The translations under genes and the position numbers were made by a program. Positions 1-12,600 of a stretch of DNA of 64,000 nucleotides are shown here, one piece after another. This DNA is from Asterias rubens (lineage: Eukaryota; Echinodermata; Asteroidea; Forcipulatida; Asteriidae). The stretch spans positions 9,365,047-9,429,046 of the forward strand of contig NC_047066.1 in the NCBI RefSeq assembly GCF_902459465.1, in the 5' to 3' direction. The notes under the pieces are model-generated. The model had not been told where the DNA came from. It worked only from the letters and a program-made list of their open reading frames with translations, and did not search any database. The first letter of the stretch is position 1. Each line of letters begins with the position of its first letter.

Positions 1-543
1 ACAGAAATACTAAGCAAACTAGGGAAATTCTAATGAGAAGAAAAGTTAAAATCTATTGATAAATTCTATTGATAAATAATGCTCATAATAGTCACCTCCA
101 GTTTTTTTAATCCGCTAGATGGATGAATTTTGTTCGGTAAAAGTTACGTTTATGAACGTAAATGTAAAACGCATACGTATGCCTACCGTTCACAAATAAA
201 GTTAATTGATCCATTGATTGATTGATTCATTAATTTATTTATTTATTAATTTCGCAAATAAAAAAATAAGAACGATAATGAAAAAAAATACATACACATA
301 GGAGAGAAAAAAAAAACGTAGCACCCCTGATGGATTAAACAAAAAAATAGTATGTTGTTTGCTACATGTGCATAAAAATTTGATTGCTGCGTTTGTTTTG
401 TTTTTATTTTAAAATTCATCATGACACATCTTCCAGTGGAATAAATATGGATTTATTTTTGGGATAGCCTTTGGTTATACGGGCGTGGGATTCCACTCGG
501 CATAATCAGAGTACGTCATGAAAAAAAAGAATTGGAAAAAATG
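1..543. other. Intergenic, no gene seen
   Basis: AT-rich sequence with short GATT and TTTA runs. No coding exon, RNA gene or transposon end is recognisable in this stretch. Confidence 0.5.
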
Positions 544-657
544 TCCGTATGGCGCCAACACTTTTTCCTTCGATATGAAATAATATAGTATCTAGTTTAC
601 ATCAATGAGGTATCCCTCTTTGTAAAAATGAGTGAAAAAGTGGTGGCGCCATACGGA
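544..657. mobile_element. Small inverted-repeat MITE
   Basis: Two arms of about 24 bases are inverted copies: TCCGTATGGCGCCA near 544 and TGGCGCCATACGGA ending near 657. The arms continue into complementary runs related to ACTTTTTC. No coding capacity, so it is a non-autonomous hairpin element. Confidence 0.75.
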
Positions 658-1510
658 AAGTTATCCAAAGAATGGAATTACCATATATTGTAAACAATAT
701 GGGTAGAATAACAAGCAACTTTTTTTAAAGGCAGTCATTGTTGTACACTAAATATTACTTTAAAGGAAAATCTGCGATGGCCCTGATATCTTTCATGATA
801 TACTCCGACTGTGTCACCAATTCCAAGCTTACATATCATCAAAGGCACAATCCTTCCTTACCAACCGACAGCATACAACTTCGAAAAACTTCTTCATGAG
901 ACCACACAAGACTTCAAGCATTTCATTGCAGCAAAGCATTCACAAGGAAATGGTAGACAGTAAGACACAAACAGGGTCTATTTCATTGGTATGCCATACA
1001 TCAAATGTGCACTGATGTGTTTTAGATTTGTCTACGTAGTGCAATGGGCTAGCATTCCAAAGTCCAGACCAACGTAATTAACAAAGTAATTCAGATTTCT
1101 TACAACAGTTAACCTGGTATTTCCAAACACAAAAAGAGTTATTCGAATAGCTTTTGAAAAGCAGCGGACATTATTAGGTCCACATGAAGGTAGAACTATT
1201 TCTATTTCTATGATACTCAATCTACCGTAGTAAAATCAGTAGGCCTAATGATGTTTTTCTCACACGGTAAAAAGGACAATGTAACAAGTACATAGTATAA
1301 TGCAATTTGAGAAACAATTCGTTTCGAAGTATTGCGGTAATATGGAAAAATATATCACTTTTTATCCACACGAATTTGAACAATGATGAGAAGCGCTACC
1401 GGTAACGCCGCTAGGTTGTGTAATAACAATTTATGGACTATTATTATTTCCTGCGTGGACATCATTGCGGATGTCGGCATTATCTCAATAACTCGAATAT
1501 CTTTTGAAAT
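658..1510. other. Intergenic, no gene seen
   Basis: No exon-like or repeat structure was recognised. The short open frames here have no family resemblance. Confidence 0.4.
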
Positions 1511-1765
1511 AGAAGACCAGTCTTCTGTTGTATATCAACATAATATGCATCAAATAGCGAACCTGTGAAAATTTGAACGAAGTTGTGTGCTTTCAGAAAC
1601 TTGATTTGGAGACCTCAAAATCTAATCATGAGGCCTCCAAATCATTTGTGGAGAATAACTTCTTTCTCAAAAACTACGTTACTTCAGAGAGAGAGCCGTT
1701 TCTCACAATGTTTTAGACTACAAAACAGCACTCCATTACTACCAATAGTGTCCACTGCCTTTAAA
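1511..1765. mobile_element. F1 MITE, partial copy
   Basis: Shares the F1 internal sequence (ACCAGTCTTCT, AACCTGTGAAAATTTG, paired GAGACCTC and GAGGcCTC palindrome arms) and ends at TGTCCACTGCCTTTAAA. The middle is shortened compared with full-length copies such as 4485-4886. Confidence 0.8.
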
Positions 1766-3702
1766 CTGCATCTTAATTTAAGAATCTTACCTCTCATTCA
1801 GGAGATTAGCTTGCTTTCTTGATGACATCTTTAATCGCAATGAAATAATTGGATTCTAAGAACGTCTATAAATCACAGCCACCTTACCAAAAACTGAGCA
1901 AAAATGTGGAGATGAATGGATTGCTATGTTCTTATATAAGAGCGCTGACCAGCCATATGTTGGCGAAACCACTCAAGCTTATAACCTCTGACTTGTCCTC
2001 TCGAACATGAATGATTAAATGGGCTTTCTTTTCTGAAGAGTATTTTGAGGGGTTGAGACATAAGGTTTATACGCGCTGGTGCATTCAACTTCTAAAGACA
2101 GCAAAAATAGAAACGCAGCTGTTGGAAAAGCACCTATAATTAAAATTTGTCACTCGTATTCTAAAAAATAAAGTACCAGAAGACGGAAAATGTTATTACG
2201 GTGATTTTAAAAGTAACACCTTGTTTGTTACAATCGGTCGAGTATTGTTGTCGCGGTTCGTGCTTACAGGTGAAAAGTGCCCATTTCCTTTGTTGCTCCT
2301 ATTTATAAACAAGATTATAAACACAGTTCTTTTAATTCTTTAACATCTGTGGTAGGCTATGACCTAGGAATTAACCACCTTTGTGTAACATAGAACCATG
2401 TCATTATTATTTGTATGAACCGACTCTGAAACCACTTATATTTATTGAAATGTCATGTACTTCCCTGCACTACGGGCCATTGTCAAGATAGATTTAAAAT
2501 AAAAAAAATAAAAAAATAATAATAATAATCAATTACTGAAACTCTTGTCATTTCAGTCCTGGTCTATAAACCATATAGGTATACAAAAAAGGAAAAAAAA
2601 AGCATAAGGCCTATGTCACAACTGGTATAAACCCCGGCACCGCATTGAAATAATTTACAACACATTGAATTCCATTGTTGTAAACCAAAGTATTATATCA
2701 CGATGTGCAAAACAAATTAGTTTACAATAGGCGCCCCATCCCGACACTTATGAAAAGTTTTCATTATTCACAATTTATTATTATTTTACGGTAGCTTTTA
2801 GCTGTCAAAAACTCAATCATCAGGCTCCGTTTTTCACTTCATCGGCCTTGCGCTCCCAAATGTCATTGTGCCACTGGGCTCATGTATTTACAAGAATAAA
2901 TGATATAGATCATTTCCCAATCACCTTCTCGGAAAAAAATATTGACCGATAAAACATCGGCCAAAGTCAAACAATAGAAGTCAAACTATTCGTGACCTTA
3001 CCTCCCCAATCATGAATACAATGGAAAGCGCTATGTCAACAAACAAACGATCGCCAGCATAAATTCTGCACGGTACCCAGACTCATACTTGCGTTAAACA
3101 AAAGTGACAGTAGATGGGGCAACAGACTATTTGGGTTTGTCACGCCATGCAATCCGAGAGGTTTACGTTGGAAATTTCAGATTAAAATATAGCTTTCACC
3201 ATGGTTTCTACGACGAGTTGAAATACTAAAGACGTCACTAGTTATGTAGAGGGGTAACCTGAAGTTGGTAATTCAGTTGGACAAATTGTATTTGTAAGTA
3301 TTTGTGTTTACTATAATGAAAATAAATGTAAACTTGTTTACTTGATTTCGAAATCGCAATCTGCATTCGTTTTGTTTTGTTTAACTCCTCCCATTCTCAG
3401 ATTGGGATCGTTCTGTTAGTGTTAGTGTTATAAATCGTCTCCAATATGGAGACAATAGCGGAACAAACCCCGTCCGTCACAGCATAGAGTAAGATGGTTC
3501 TAGAAGTACGTTTTGTTGGCTTATGTGTTTGCTATTTTTAAACATAAATACATAATATGAAAATAATAGGACCATTCATTCAATAGTCAATTTATTCAAT
3601 TCAAATTTAGTTCTAAATCTATTTTCTACATCATGCAAATTGCAACCTAAGCATGCTAAGGTTTGTGTCGTGATTCAGAATTCATATTCCTTCCCATAAT
3701 GC
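1766..3702. other. Intergenic, no gene seen
   Basis: About 1.9 kb of AT-rich DNA. Short A/T runs occur, for example near 2505-2530. I recognise no exon, RNA gene or well-defined transposon here. Confidence 0.4.
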
Positions 3703-3960
3703 ATTGTCAAAGACCAGTCTTCTCACTTGGTGGGTGTATCTCATCATGCAGGAAATAACAAACCTGTAAAAATTTGAACTCAATTGGTTGCCAAACTTGC
3801 AAGATGATAAAGGAAGAAAAAACACACTTGTCACACGAAGTTGCGTGCTTTCAGATGCTTGGTTTCGAGACCTCAAAATCCGATTCTCATGAGGTCTCGA
3901 AACCAAATGTGGAAAAAAAAAATTCTTTCTCAAAAACAAAAAGCTTTCTCATGCTAAGCT
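3703..3960. mobile_element. F1 MITE, partial copy
   Basis: Begins with the F1 end motif ATTGTCAAAGACCAGTCTTC and includes the internal palindrome with inverted arms GAGACCTC and GAGGTCTC. The opposite terminal repeat is missing. Confidence 0.8.
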
Positions 3961-4257
3961 GATTTTACCCTGAACATAAATAAAGAATTTTAAAGTAGGT
4001 TTACAAGCATTCAACTAACATTGTAGGTTAGGCTATAGCAAAATCGACAGGTTAATGAATTGATTTTAGTCAGACTCTAATCAATAATACAAAAATAGAA
4101 ATATACAACCTACTCATTACAATATAAAGGGCAAATGGACATCACGAGATGCTGCCACTTCACCAGATTCTCCTACATGTACCCCTAAAAAGTAGGTGTT
4201 GGAGGGGGCGGTTTAAAAAGTAGTTTTTTTATTATTTTTCCTTTAAACTTGTATTGA

Positions 4258-5425
4258 ACTTGGGCTCATTTAGACTGAAATATGTTAGCATTTCATCTTG
4301 AACAAACGCCATTGTAAAAAATGAAGTACAACACTCTGGAAATTCGCGCTCGACCAATTTAAAAACCAATATTATTCAAAGAAGTTTGCGTTCATGGTCC
4401 ATTGATAACATCCAAAGCAAGGTGGTTTCTTGTTTGTTTTACTAATCTCACTTGAAAAGGCTTTTGACGTAGCCATAACCGTAGTTAAAGGCAGTGGACA
4501 CTATTGGTAACTACTCAAAATAATTGTTATCATAAAACCTTTCTTGATTACGAGTAACGCTGAGAGGTTGATAGTATAAAACATTGTGAGGGACAGCTCC
4601 CTCTGGAGTGACGTAGTTTTCGAGAAAGATGTAATTTTCCACGAATTTGATTTCGATTTGAGACCTCAGATTTAGAATTTGAGGTCTCGAAATCAAGCAT
4701 CTGAAATCACACAACTTCGTGTGACCATGGTGCGACAAGGGTGTTTTTTCTTTCATTACTATCTCGCAACTTCAACGACAGATTGAGGTCAAATTTTTAC
4801 AGGTTTGTTTTTTATGCATATGTTGAGATACACCAAGTGAGAAGACTGGTCTTCGACAATTACCAAGAGTATCCAGTGTCTTAAAAGAGACTTTATTATA
4901 ATGGCTGAGCAGTGAGCTAGCGTATTCAGAGGGGCTGTTGAAGTGTTTTAAAATGTGTGGCCATGTTTTTTTCTTCATCACTTTTGTCATTAACCTGAAA
5001 TATATGAATTTTATCTTGAACAAATGTCCATGGACAATGGATTGTTTTTAAAAATAAAATACATTACACTCCGGAATTTTAGTTAAGCGGAAAGTTAATT
5101 AACCAACATCATTTGCATTTTCATGGTCCATTGAATGTATTATTTACATTCAAACCAGGTGTTTTTGTTTTTCAAAAACCTCACCTGAAAATGATTTTGA
5201 CATAAAGAGAAAGTGAACTGGAAAAAACATTACCCTGAAAAACAAAATGTTAAACTGTATGTTGATAAATTTAGTGAACAAGTGTATTGGGGGTGGCTTT
5301 AAAGTGATAAAAGCAGTATCCAAAACAGTGCTGGTAAAGCTGTACTTCCCATCCAAACCAGGCATGCCAGATGGTTTTTTGTTTTTAAAAAATCTCACAA
5401 TTAAAAAGGATTTTGACGTATACAG
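4258..5425. repeat. Three diverged copies of a ~200 bp unit
   Basis: A unit containing ATCTTGAACAAA, then CATGGTCCATTGA, then TCTCACTTGAAAAGG and TTTTGACGTA appears near 4258-4475. It recurs diverged near 4985-5205 and partly near 5225-5425 (TCTCACAATTAAAAAGGATT, TTTTGACGTA). An F1 MITE at 4485-4886 separates the first two copies. No coding sequence was found. Confidence 0.5.
4485..4886. mobile_element. F1 MITE, full-length copy
   Basis: Runs from TTAAAGGCAGTGGACACTA to GTATCCAGTGTCTTAAAA, with inverted ends and the central palindrome whose arms contain GAGACCTCAGA and TTGAGGTCTCGAAA. Length about 400 bases and no coding capacity. Flanking TTAA/TTTAAA suggests a TTAA target site. Confidence 0.85.
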
Positions 5426-6665
5426 GTAGAGAAAAAAAATCTTTAAAATAGGGGCCTTAACCCTATAAAAAGCGACTGCCAGCACAGTGAACGAGCGAAT
5501 TCAAAATTGGACGAATCATTTTGGTAGATAGTGTGGTTAGATCATGCCCTAGCTCAGCTGGATGAAAAACAAGTCTCATGCAATAAGGTCAGATCAGCTT
5601 TCTGTCTTTGTACTTATTTTGAAAAATTGACTGCGCAGGATCTGATGAGCCTTGAAATCAAGTGTTGTCATGGTAACTTTGACCTCCCATTGATAGACGA
5701 GGGTAGTTACTCATGGTGTGTGCTGTGTGCTCAGTGAATAATCCTTGGACTTGCAGTAGATGTACGGTCAGAGGTCATGTTCAATTGCTATGTATGTTTG
5801 TTTGTTTCCTTTTTTCTCTCTCAAAATATTCGTAGGTAGGTGTATTGTCATATGTGTAGTGGGAACAGTTGTACTTAAAGGAATGGGAATGGACAAATAG
5901 GCCCTATCATATTTCAAAAACCGGGTTGTATGATCTTTCCAAAAGTTTACAGGTTTTTTTTAGATACGTACTATTCTTTGCAAGGCATTATAGAATATTT
6001 TTTAAATATGTAGGCCTATGTTATTAAGCAATCATTGTTATGGGTTTAAATGCAGGTAGGTTTACAGAGTTAATGCACTGGGACCAGTCAGGTGGATTAA
6101 AAAATGCTTGGATTTTATTTTCCTCTTAATACTTTTAATACCCTCGTAATGTTTAGGTAACAGAAAATACCTTAATTGTGTGATTTTTGTTTTATTTTTT
6201 TTTCAGTTCCCAATTAGTTTACTGCCTACATGCTTCCGATACGTTAGAGACACAATTGCCTCATTTAAGATTTGGACTCTAATTCTTGAGCATAATTCAA
6301 CCAGCAGCCCACCGTGCTTGCAAGCCAGATACCCGGCGCTGAGTTTGAATCCCTTGCTGTATGTATTCACTTTTCACAACTTACGAATGTAGATATCAAA
6401 TTTAAAGTGTTTGACATGTTTTTTTTTCAACAGCAGTGCACAGTATTTCAACAATTCTAGTAGCGTCCAAATCAACCTCCAACAACTTTCAACCAATGAA
6501 AAAGTGTAACACCGTGACATGTTTTTGACTGCCCTATGAAGTCCTGTGGGTTTTCACTGAGTTCAACTGGACTGGACCACCCTGTGCCTACTCAACTGGG
6601 CCGCACTGTACCTGTAATGACATCAGCTGTGTCCATTTAGCCGTGACCCAGTTTATAAAGTCAGC
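5426..6665. other. Upstream of BCKDK
   Basis: Non-coding region before the BCKDK start. The stretch should hold its promoter and 5' untranslated sequence, but no TATA box or confident first-exon boundary could be fixed by eye. Apparent open frames at 5531-5737 and 6180-6392 resemble no protein. Confidence 0.4.
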
Positions 6666-9600
6666 ATGGCCGGGAGCGGAGCGTTCGTTCCCAGGATTCG
6701 TCTCCTTCCGCTAGGGTGTCGTCAAATCGGACGTACCAATACCACTTCGAACTTGAACAAGACAAAAAGCAAAACACCAGACTGCAGGGTATTCTTAGCG
6801 GCAGACAGCGGGATGGTTGCCAACATTCGGCCAATATCCGTGGTACATGATTACAGTTTAGCAAAGCAGAAATCAAGGCCAGTTGTTTCATTTTACAACC
6901 AGACGGCTATCGACTCTGCAGCTAAAAAGGTAACATTTTAAAATAAATTTCAAGTTGAAATGTCAAAAGACGCTCACTTTATCCTCTTTTCTTCAAGTCA
7001 CTGGCCCAATTAAATAGACAGTTTTGTAGCGGGAAGTAATGCTTGTAGTCAAGTTTTCTGCTAAGCGAAAATTAGCAGGAAACCAGCACTTAAGAAATTA
7101 CATTTGTACAGGGCCTTTAAGTCACTTTACCTTTGTATTTGTGTGACAAAGAGGAAATATTTTTAACCTCTTACAATGTATTAAAGACTTTAACCCAATC
7201 ATTTATTTATTTATATAATGAATCTGCTGGCCAGTAATGAAAATAGACGTTGTGACATATATGTAAAGACTTAAGAGCCAACACTGTGGGTGGCCCCAGG
7301 CCTGGAGTTTAATCTTTTAGAGGACAAGGAAAGTCATGAGAATAATTTTTTTTTTTAAAGGGCTCCAAGGCAACGACCAGGGCAGCAGTGGCCTTTGATG
7401 CCTTTGTGTAATTCCAGGTCAAGTTAAGTGGCAGAAGACTTACCAGGTACATCCATTGTTCTCGGTAATATTATGCGCAGGGTCAGAACTACGTTAATAA
7501 TGGAAATTTACCTGGTAAAGTCTGCTGCCACCTAGCATTCCAAAGTCTCTCATAGTTAAAAAATACATGTAAATCATCAAAGAAAAAAACAGCTCTTGCA
7601 ATACAATGCTATAAACCAGTGGAGCCTATTCGAAACAGCTTCGTTTTTGGCTTAGTTGTACAAGGTTGAAATCCTTGAAAAACAAAGTACTGTTATGTAC
7701 TGTGCCAGTACATGTATATATGCAGTTCGTTGTCCAACGCTACGTGGTGAATACAGAGCGGGCCTGTGCTTGCATAAAGTGCCTTGGACAAGGCTAATTT
7801 GTGTGAAGTGGGCGACAAGTACATACCGTACATGTAGACCTGCAAAACGAAAATATGTCACACATATGATCAGGATTTACCTCATAATCTACTCTAACAG
7901 ATGGAGCACCTTTCAATGGTCAGAAGTACAGACCCTACTTGAGCAGCTGCTCGTTATTTCTTAAGTCAATTATAATCTCTATTGTTATCTCTATTGTTTC
8001 AGCCATCAGTGCGTCTCACTCCAGCAACTCTCCTTTATACCGGCAAGGCACCTGATGGGAACCATCTGCTGGTGAGTATGCTTCACTATGGCTTGAAGTT
8101 AACTTTGGACCGCAGGCCCGAGGCTAGTGATATTAGGCTCGGACCAGTAAACACACCAGGTGGTCTGGTTGTCTTGTGTTTTTCAATTCACTAAAAGTAC
8201 ATGTACCTCACAGTATCTTTAAAGGAACCGGACACTATTGATAACTCCTCAAAATAATTATTATCGTAAAACCCTACTTGGTAACGAGTAATGGGAGCTA
8301 TTGTATAAAACATTGTGAGAAACGGCTCCCTCTGAAGTAATGTAGTTTTCAAGAACCACAAGTTTGATTTTGAGACCTCACAATTTGATTTCGAGGTCTC
8401 GAAATCAAGCATCGGAAAGCACACAACTTCGTGGGACAAGGGTGTTTTTTATTGCATTATTGTCTCGCAACTTCAATGACCAATTGAGCTCAAATTTTCA
8501 CAGGTTTGTTATTTTATGCATATGTTGAGATACACCAAGTGAGAAGACTGGTCTTTAACAATTACCAATAGTGTCCAGTATCTTAAAATACCTTTCAATT
8601 GGTCAATGTTTCAATTGTGTTGAGTGTTGAAGCACACCGTAAAGCCCGGTTCATACTTCCTGCGTTCTTGATAATTTTACTGAGACGAAGTCGAGGTAAA
8701 TTATAAAGAACCAGGCCTCGGGGGGTTTAAACCACTAGTTGAAAACAGATTCAACACACTTTAATTCCCATTCATTAATACCTTTGCGGTCAAAAACATC
8801 ATCACTTTTTGGTCAAAAAGTAAAATAAATGCAAAAATTATAATTGTTAAATGATTTCTTTCAACAACACCCCTCCAGCTATGATATGGTAAAGCCCTCC
8901 GCCGCCCATGGGTAAACAACTCCTTATAAGGGAATGCTGTGCGCGTCGCGCGTATCGCGTGATGTGGCACAACTGTTTCAGCCATTGCTCTCGACCAATA
9001 GGAATGAAAAAAACTGTCTTATAAGAACAGGTGCAAGGTCGCGTGTCACGCCCATGAATTAACACTTTTTACCGGTCATAAACAAAGGTTTATACACACC
9101 CACGTGACGCACTCTCCACCAATATGAATAGTGAAACTGTCTGAGGTATTTATGAATATATATTTATATAATATTTGTTTCTCCTAAATTGAAGCGGAGT
9201 GCCCAGTATTTACACAAGGAGCTGCCTGTCCGTGTGGCACACCGTATTGCCGAGTTCCGAGGCCTGCCTTTCATTGTTGGCTGCAATCCTACCATACTTC
9301 AAGTGCATGAGATGTACATACGAGCATTCCATATGACAGCAGAGTTCCCTAACGTAAGGTTACTTATAGAGTCAAGTGGGTGGCACCCATTGTTAAATGC
9401 TTGAGGTTTGGAGGCAAGAGTCACACCTTAGCCACACTAAAAAATTTGTTTCCACCTCAAGCACTCCATATGTTTTATCATGCAGTATTTGCGGGGGTAA
9501 AAGGGACAGTGGATCGTGGCTTTAAACCTTTCTATGAGCCAGTTTGAGGTACAGTGGACACAATACTATAGATAGCACTGTTAGGTTCGGGTAAATCTGA

Positions 9601-12600
9601 TCACATCCACCCAAATCACACAGTGCAATACCACAGTGTCCACCATTTTTCAAAAAAGGCTAATTGCAATATCACAGCCCGAGTTTTTGCCAACCGAGGT
9701 TGGTTAAGTATGGAAAGTCATTAATGCAAAACAAAACAGATAGCCATAGCTAGTACAAATGTAACACTATTGTTCAAAAATATGTTAAATTTGTTGGAAA
9801 TAAATCAACAAATCATTAGAGGTATTTCAGCTCATGAATCTTTACAGAAAGGGTTGCTTACCAACAATGGAAAGGTCGGAGTAACTATAAATATAAATAT
9901 TAATAGTAAACTTGCGGGTACAACCATGGGTAAAATCTCTTTTGAAGGAGTGGTGGCTCTGAAAAGATAAAAAGGTCTATAGTGAACAACACAGGATCCA
10001 TGAATTTTGTTCAGCGTGGTTCTTTAGCGAGTGAGGTACAAAAAGTATCATGCATATTCTGTTTGAAGTGACATCGTAATGTATTTGTGTTTACTTTGCT
10101 GTGTAGACTTTTTTTGAAAACCTGTCTCGGTATTACTCCTACTGCAGTGGAGTAGATTTTGTTAAACTCAGAGACGGATAAACACAAAGTTTTGAAAAAG
10201 AACTGTCCTGTTTATTGTACAACCTGGGGAGGTAGGACATTAGCTAGACCTACATGTACTATTTGCTAAGCCGTTTGAGGGATTTTTTTTAATACTAATT
10301 TCGCTGTGCGAGTTATTGAAGCCATTAATTTTTATACACTTTCGGTAAACAGTATTGTCCAAGTCCCACACTTCGTGTATCACAACTTATATCTAAAATA
10401 ACAAACCTGTGAAAATTTAGGCTCAATCGGTCATCGGAGTCAGGAGAAAATAACGGGAAAACCCGTTTCGCCGTGTCATGACATGTGTTTAAAATAAATT
10501 AGTAATTCTCGCTATTGAGAATTGATATTGTTTAAATGTTTTCTCAAAAAGTAAAGCATTTCATGGAATAATATTTCAAGAGAAGTCTTTCACCATTACC
10601 TTCTGTAAACCCTGTAAATTATTTGTAAATCTGTGAACTTTTTTTTTTATACCGAAAGTGTATAATGGCTTTAATTGGTTTCAATGTTGCAACTAGCCTG
10701 CTCTAGTCATTGCCAGGACACCTCACAGAGTCTAGTATATATGTCTTTTCTTGCTGTCTTAGATAACCAATCATGAAACAGAGCAGAGATATTGCCAGCT
10801 CGTCAACGGTCTCCTCGACGACCATAAAGATGTCGTAACACACCTTGCCGAAGGCTTCAGAGAGTGTAAAAAACACCTCAAGGTAACAATAATAATAACA
10901 TTAGTGGCTTCTTATATAGCGCGCATATCCCTCACTCAGTGACGCTCTAGGCGCTTTAACACACAGTATTTCCTGCAAGGTATGTGGGACTTTATTTGAA
11001 TTACGAGACCTAATCCTTTTGCATATAATGGTTTTCAAGGTGCTGTGGCACAATATGCTGCCAATCAAACCTGGAACAACGGGGCAAACCCCTTCTCTTA
11101 GCGACAAGTGTAACTGGGTTCTTTTGTTTTACATGTATGCATCACACAACACACAGAACCAGACCTACAGCTATATATGTCCCATTTGAAGGACAATGTA
11201 ACAATTAAGTGTCTAGACTGGGACTCGAACCCAAACCCTGTCGATCAGAGACACCAGAGCTTGAGTCTGTTGCTCTTAACTGCTAGGTCACAACACGCCA
11301 TAAAAACATAGCCAGAGGGAGCCAGCATGACGTACTGGCCATGGAAACCCCAAGGTTGTTGGGTGTATATTTTGTATTCATAATGTTTATCAGTTTTGTG
11401 TGTCCTCTTCTTGTTTTTCATCCAGGATGAAAGCATCATTTATTCTTTCTTGGACCGAACTTTAACCTCTCGTCTAGGGTTGAGGATGCTTGCTGAACAC
11501 CATCTTGGACTTCACCAAGACAGGGTGGGTGGAGAATACATCATTCTTAGAGATCAAAGCATTTTATTCCTGATCTTTTGAGACTTAAAACCAGAGTTTC
11601 CTTTTTTAGGAGTATCCACATGTAATTGGAGAATGTTGAACGCTAGGTGGCAGCAGATGAAATATGCATGTGTTTAGAATTAAGTTAACATGGAAAATTG
11701 TGTGCTGGCACCTTGCATCTAAAATCACAAGCCGTCTGTGTCATTTGAATTTCCTGAGGTTGTATACGGCGCCCTCAATAGGTCAGGTAGACAATTGAAT
11801 TAAATGGAATTGTTTTAGTAGTTAGCAAATTTGAATTGAATTGAATTTGGCTAATGCTTTTTCTTCTTCTTTCCTATCATCAGAGAGACTTCATTGGAAT
11901 CATTTGTACAAAGATGGCTCTGAAGAGACTGATTGGCAAATGGGCTGACTTTGCAATGTAAGAAACCCTCTTTGTTTCAGGTTCCATTTAAGAAACATTA
12001 TTATTGTTATTTTAAACCATTATTCATAATACCTCAGACAGTTTCGTTATTCTTATTGGTGGAGAGCGCGTCACGTGGGTGTGTATAAACCTTTGTTTAT
12101 GACCGGTAAAATGTGTTAATTCATGGGCGTGACACGCGACCTTGCACATGTTCTTTAAAGACAGTTTCTTCATTCCTATTGGTCGAGAGCAACTGCTGAA
12201 ACAATTGTGCCACATCACGCGCGACGCGCACAGCATTCCCTTTTAAGGAGTTGTTTACCCCTGGGCGGCGGAGGGCTTTACCATTTCATAGCTGGAGGGG
12301 TGTTGTGTTGAAAGAAATTATTTAACAACTATAAATTTTGCATTTATTTTACTTTTTGACCATAAAGTGATGATGTTTTTGACCGAAAAGGTATTTATGA
12401 ATGGGAATCAAAGTGTGTTGAATCGGTTTTCAACTAGTGGTTTAAACCTGCCGAGGCCTGGTTCTTGATAATTTACCTCGACTTCGTCTCGGTAAAATTA
12501 TCAAGAACCAGGCCTCATTGGGATTAAACCACTAGTTGAAAACCTCTTCACCACACATTGATTCCCTTATTATCACACCTTTATTTTAAGGGATGAGTGG

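Noticed and set aside
7656-7964. 102-residue open frame in BCKDK intron 1
   Set aside because: No similarity to any protein family, not conserved in structure, and positioned inside an intron of a complete gene.
11210-11300. Possible tRNA gene (A-box and B-box on the minus strand)
   Set aside because: Internal promoter motifs are present but the body continues into a SINE with an ATT-type tail, and a clean cloverleaf is not evident.
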